DNA from: SZUA-584 sp050943225
GTDB taxonomy: Bacteria; Bacillota; Clostridia; Christensenellales; SZUA-584
Length of the DNA: 5,713 nt
NCBI GenBank assembly: GCA_050943225.1
Contig: JBMNOT010000132.1
Location: forward strand, 1 to 5,713
Direction of reading: 5' to 3'
The notes beneath the pieces are model-generated. The model was not told the origin of the DNA and did no database searches. It was given only the letters and a program-made list of their open reading frames with translations. Positions 5,629 through 5,713 of this stretch are shown here, in pieces. Position 1 is the first letter of the stretch. Each line of letters begins with the position of its first letter. The position numbers were made by a program, and so were the translations under genes.

Positions 5629-5713
5629 TATCGAACAGATATTGTATACGGAAGAACAGATAAAACAGCGCGTAAAGGAGCTGGCGGCTCAGATCTGCAA
5701 GGACCTCGGCGGC
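5618..5713 (+). CDS. hpt: Hypoxanthine phosphoribosyltransferase, N-terminal part (cut by window end)
   Basis: Only 32 codons are visible, beginning MHHDIEQILYTEEQI, with KQRVKELAAQICKDL following. This matches the N-terminal helix of the Bacillota HGPRT family, which typically starts MHxDIExVLxxEExI and continues VKELGxQIxKDY. The enzyme salvages hypoxanthine and guanine to IMP and GMP using PRPP. The PRPP-binding and active-site residues lie beyond the window. The ATG at 5618 overlaps the last 11 bases of tilS in another frame. GGGGAG at 5602-5607 is the ribosome site, ten bases upstream. The tilS-hpt order (often followed by ftsH) is common in Bacillota and supports the call. Confidence 0.85.
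   Translation, partial: MHHDIEQILYTEEQIKQRVKELAAQICKDLGG

Overview
The window is a compact stretch with every gene on the + strand. It comes from a GC-rich, low-skew Gram-positive genome, most likely a Clostridia-class Bacillota. The evidence is the G/C-heavy third codon positions, the AGGAG-like ribosome sites, the strong U-tailed hairpin terminators, a small stand-alone REC-ANTAR regulator and a tilS-hpt junction of Bacillota type. I cannot place it more finely from sequence alone.

Layout: (1) 1-159 is a non-coding leader. It holds a TATAAT box inside a small inverted repeat at the window edge, a strong intrinsic terminator hairpin (24-74) and a second foldable segment (91-146). (2) 160-747 encodes a response regulator with a degenerate receiver domain and a complete C-terminal ANTAR RNA-binding domain. 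(3) 748-928 is a non-coding gap with an extended -10 box, the terminator for the regulator gene and a plausible mnmE promoter. (4) 929-2266 is mnmE and 2270-4135 is mnmG, 3 bp apart, clearly one operon. (5) 4136-4284 holds a terminator, small inverted repeats and a -10-like box. (6) 4285-5628 is tilS. Its last 11 bases overlap the start of hpt (5618 to the window end, truncated). A good consensus-type promoter lies inside tilS at 5222-5250 and could give hpt its own transcript.

MnmE and MnmG together modify the wobble uridine (U34) of several tRNAs. TilS converts the wobble cytidine (C34) of tRNA-Ile(CAU) to lysidine. So the middle of the window is a wobble-position tRNA modification block, followed by purine salvage (hpt). 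mnmEG are not flanked here by their frequent Bacillota neighbours (jag/yidC upstream, rsmG and parAB downstream), so the locus is rearranged relative to the common origin-proximal arrangement.

The coding content is largely ordinary housekeeping. The parts that merit a second look are the structured leader before the ANTAR gene, the loss of the acidic Mg2+-binding residues in its receiver, the promoter-then-terminator arrangement at 788-832, and the internal promoter in tilS. I found no mobile element, CRISPR array, rRNA or tRNA gene, and no convincing sign of an entirely new system.
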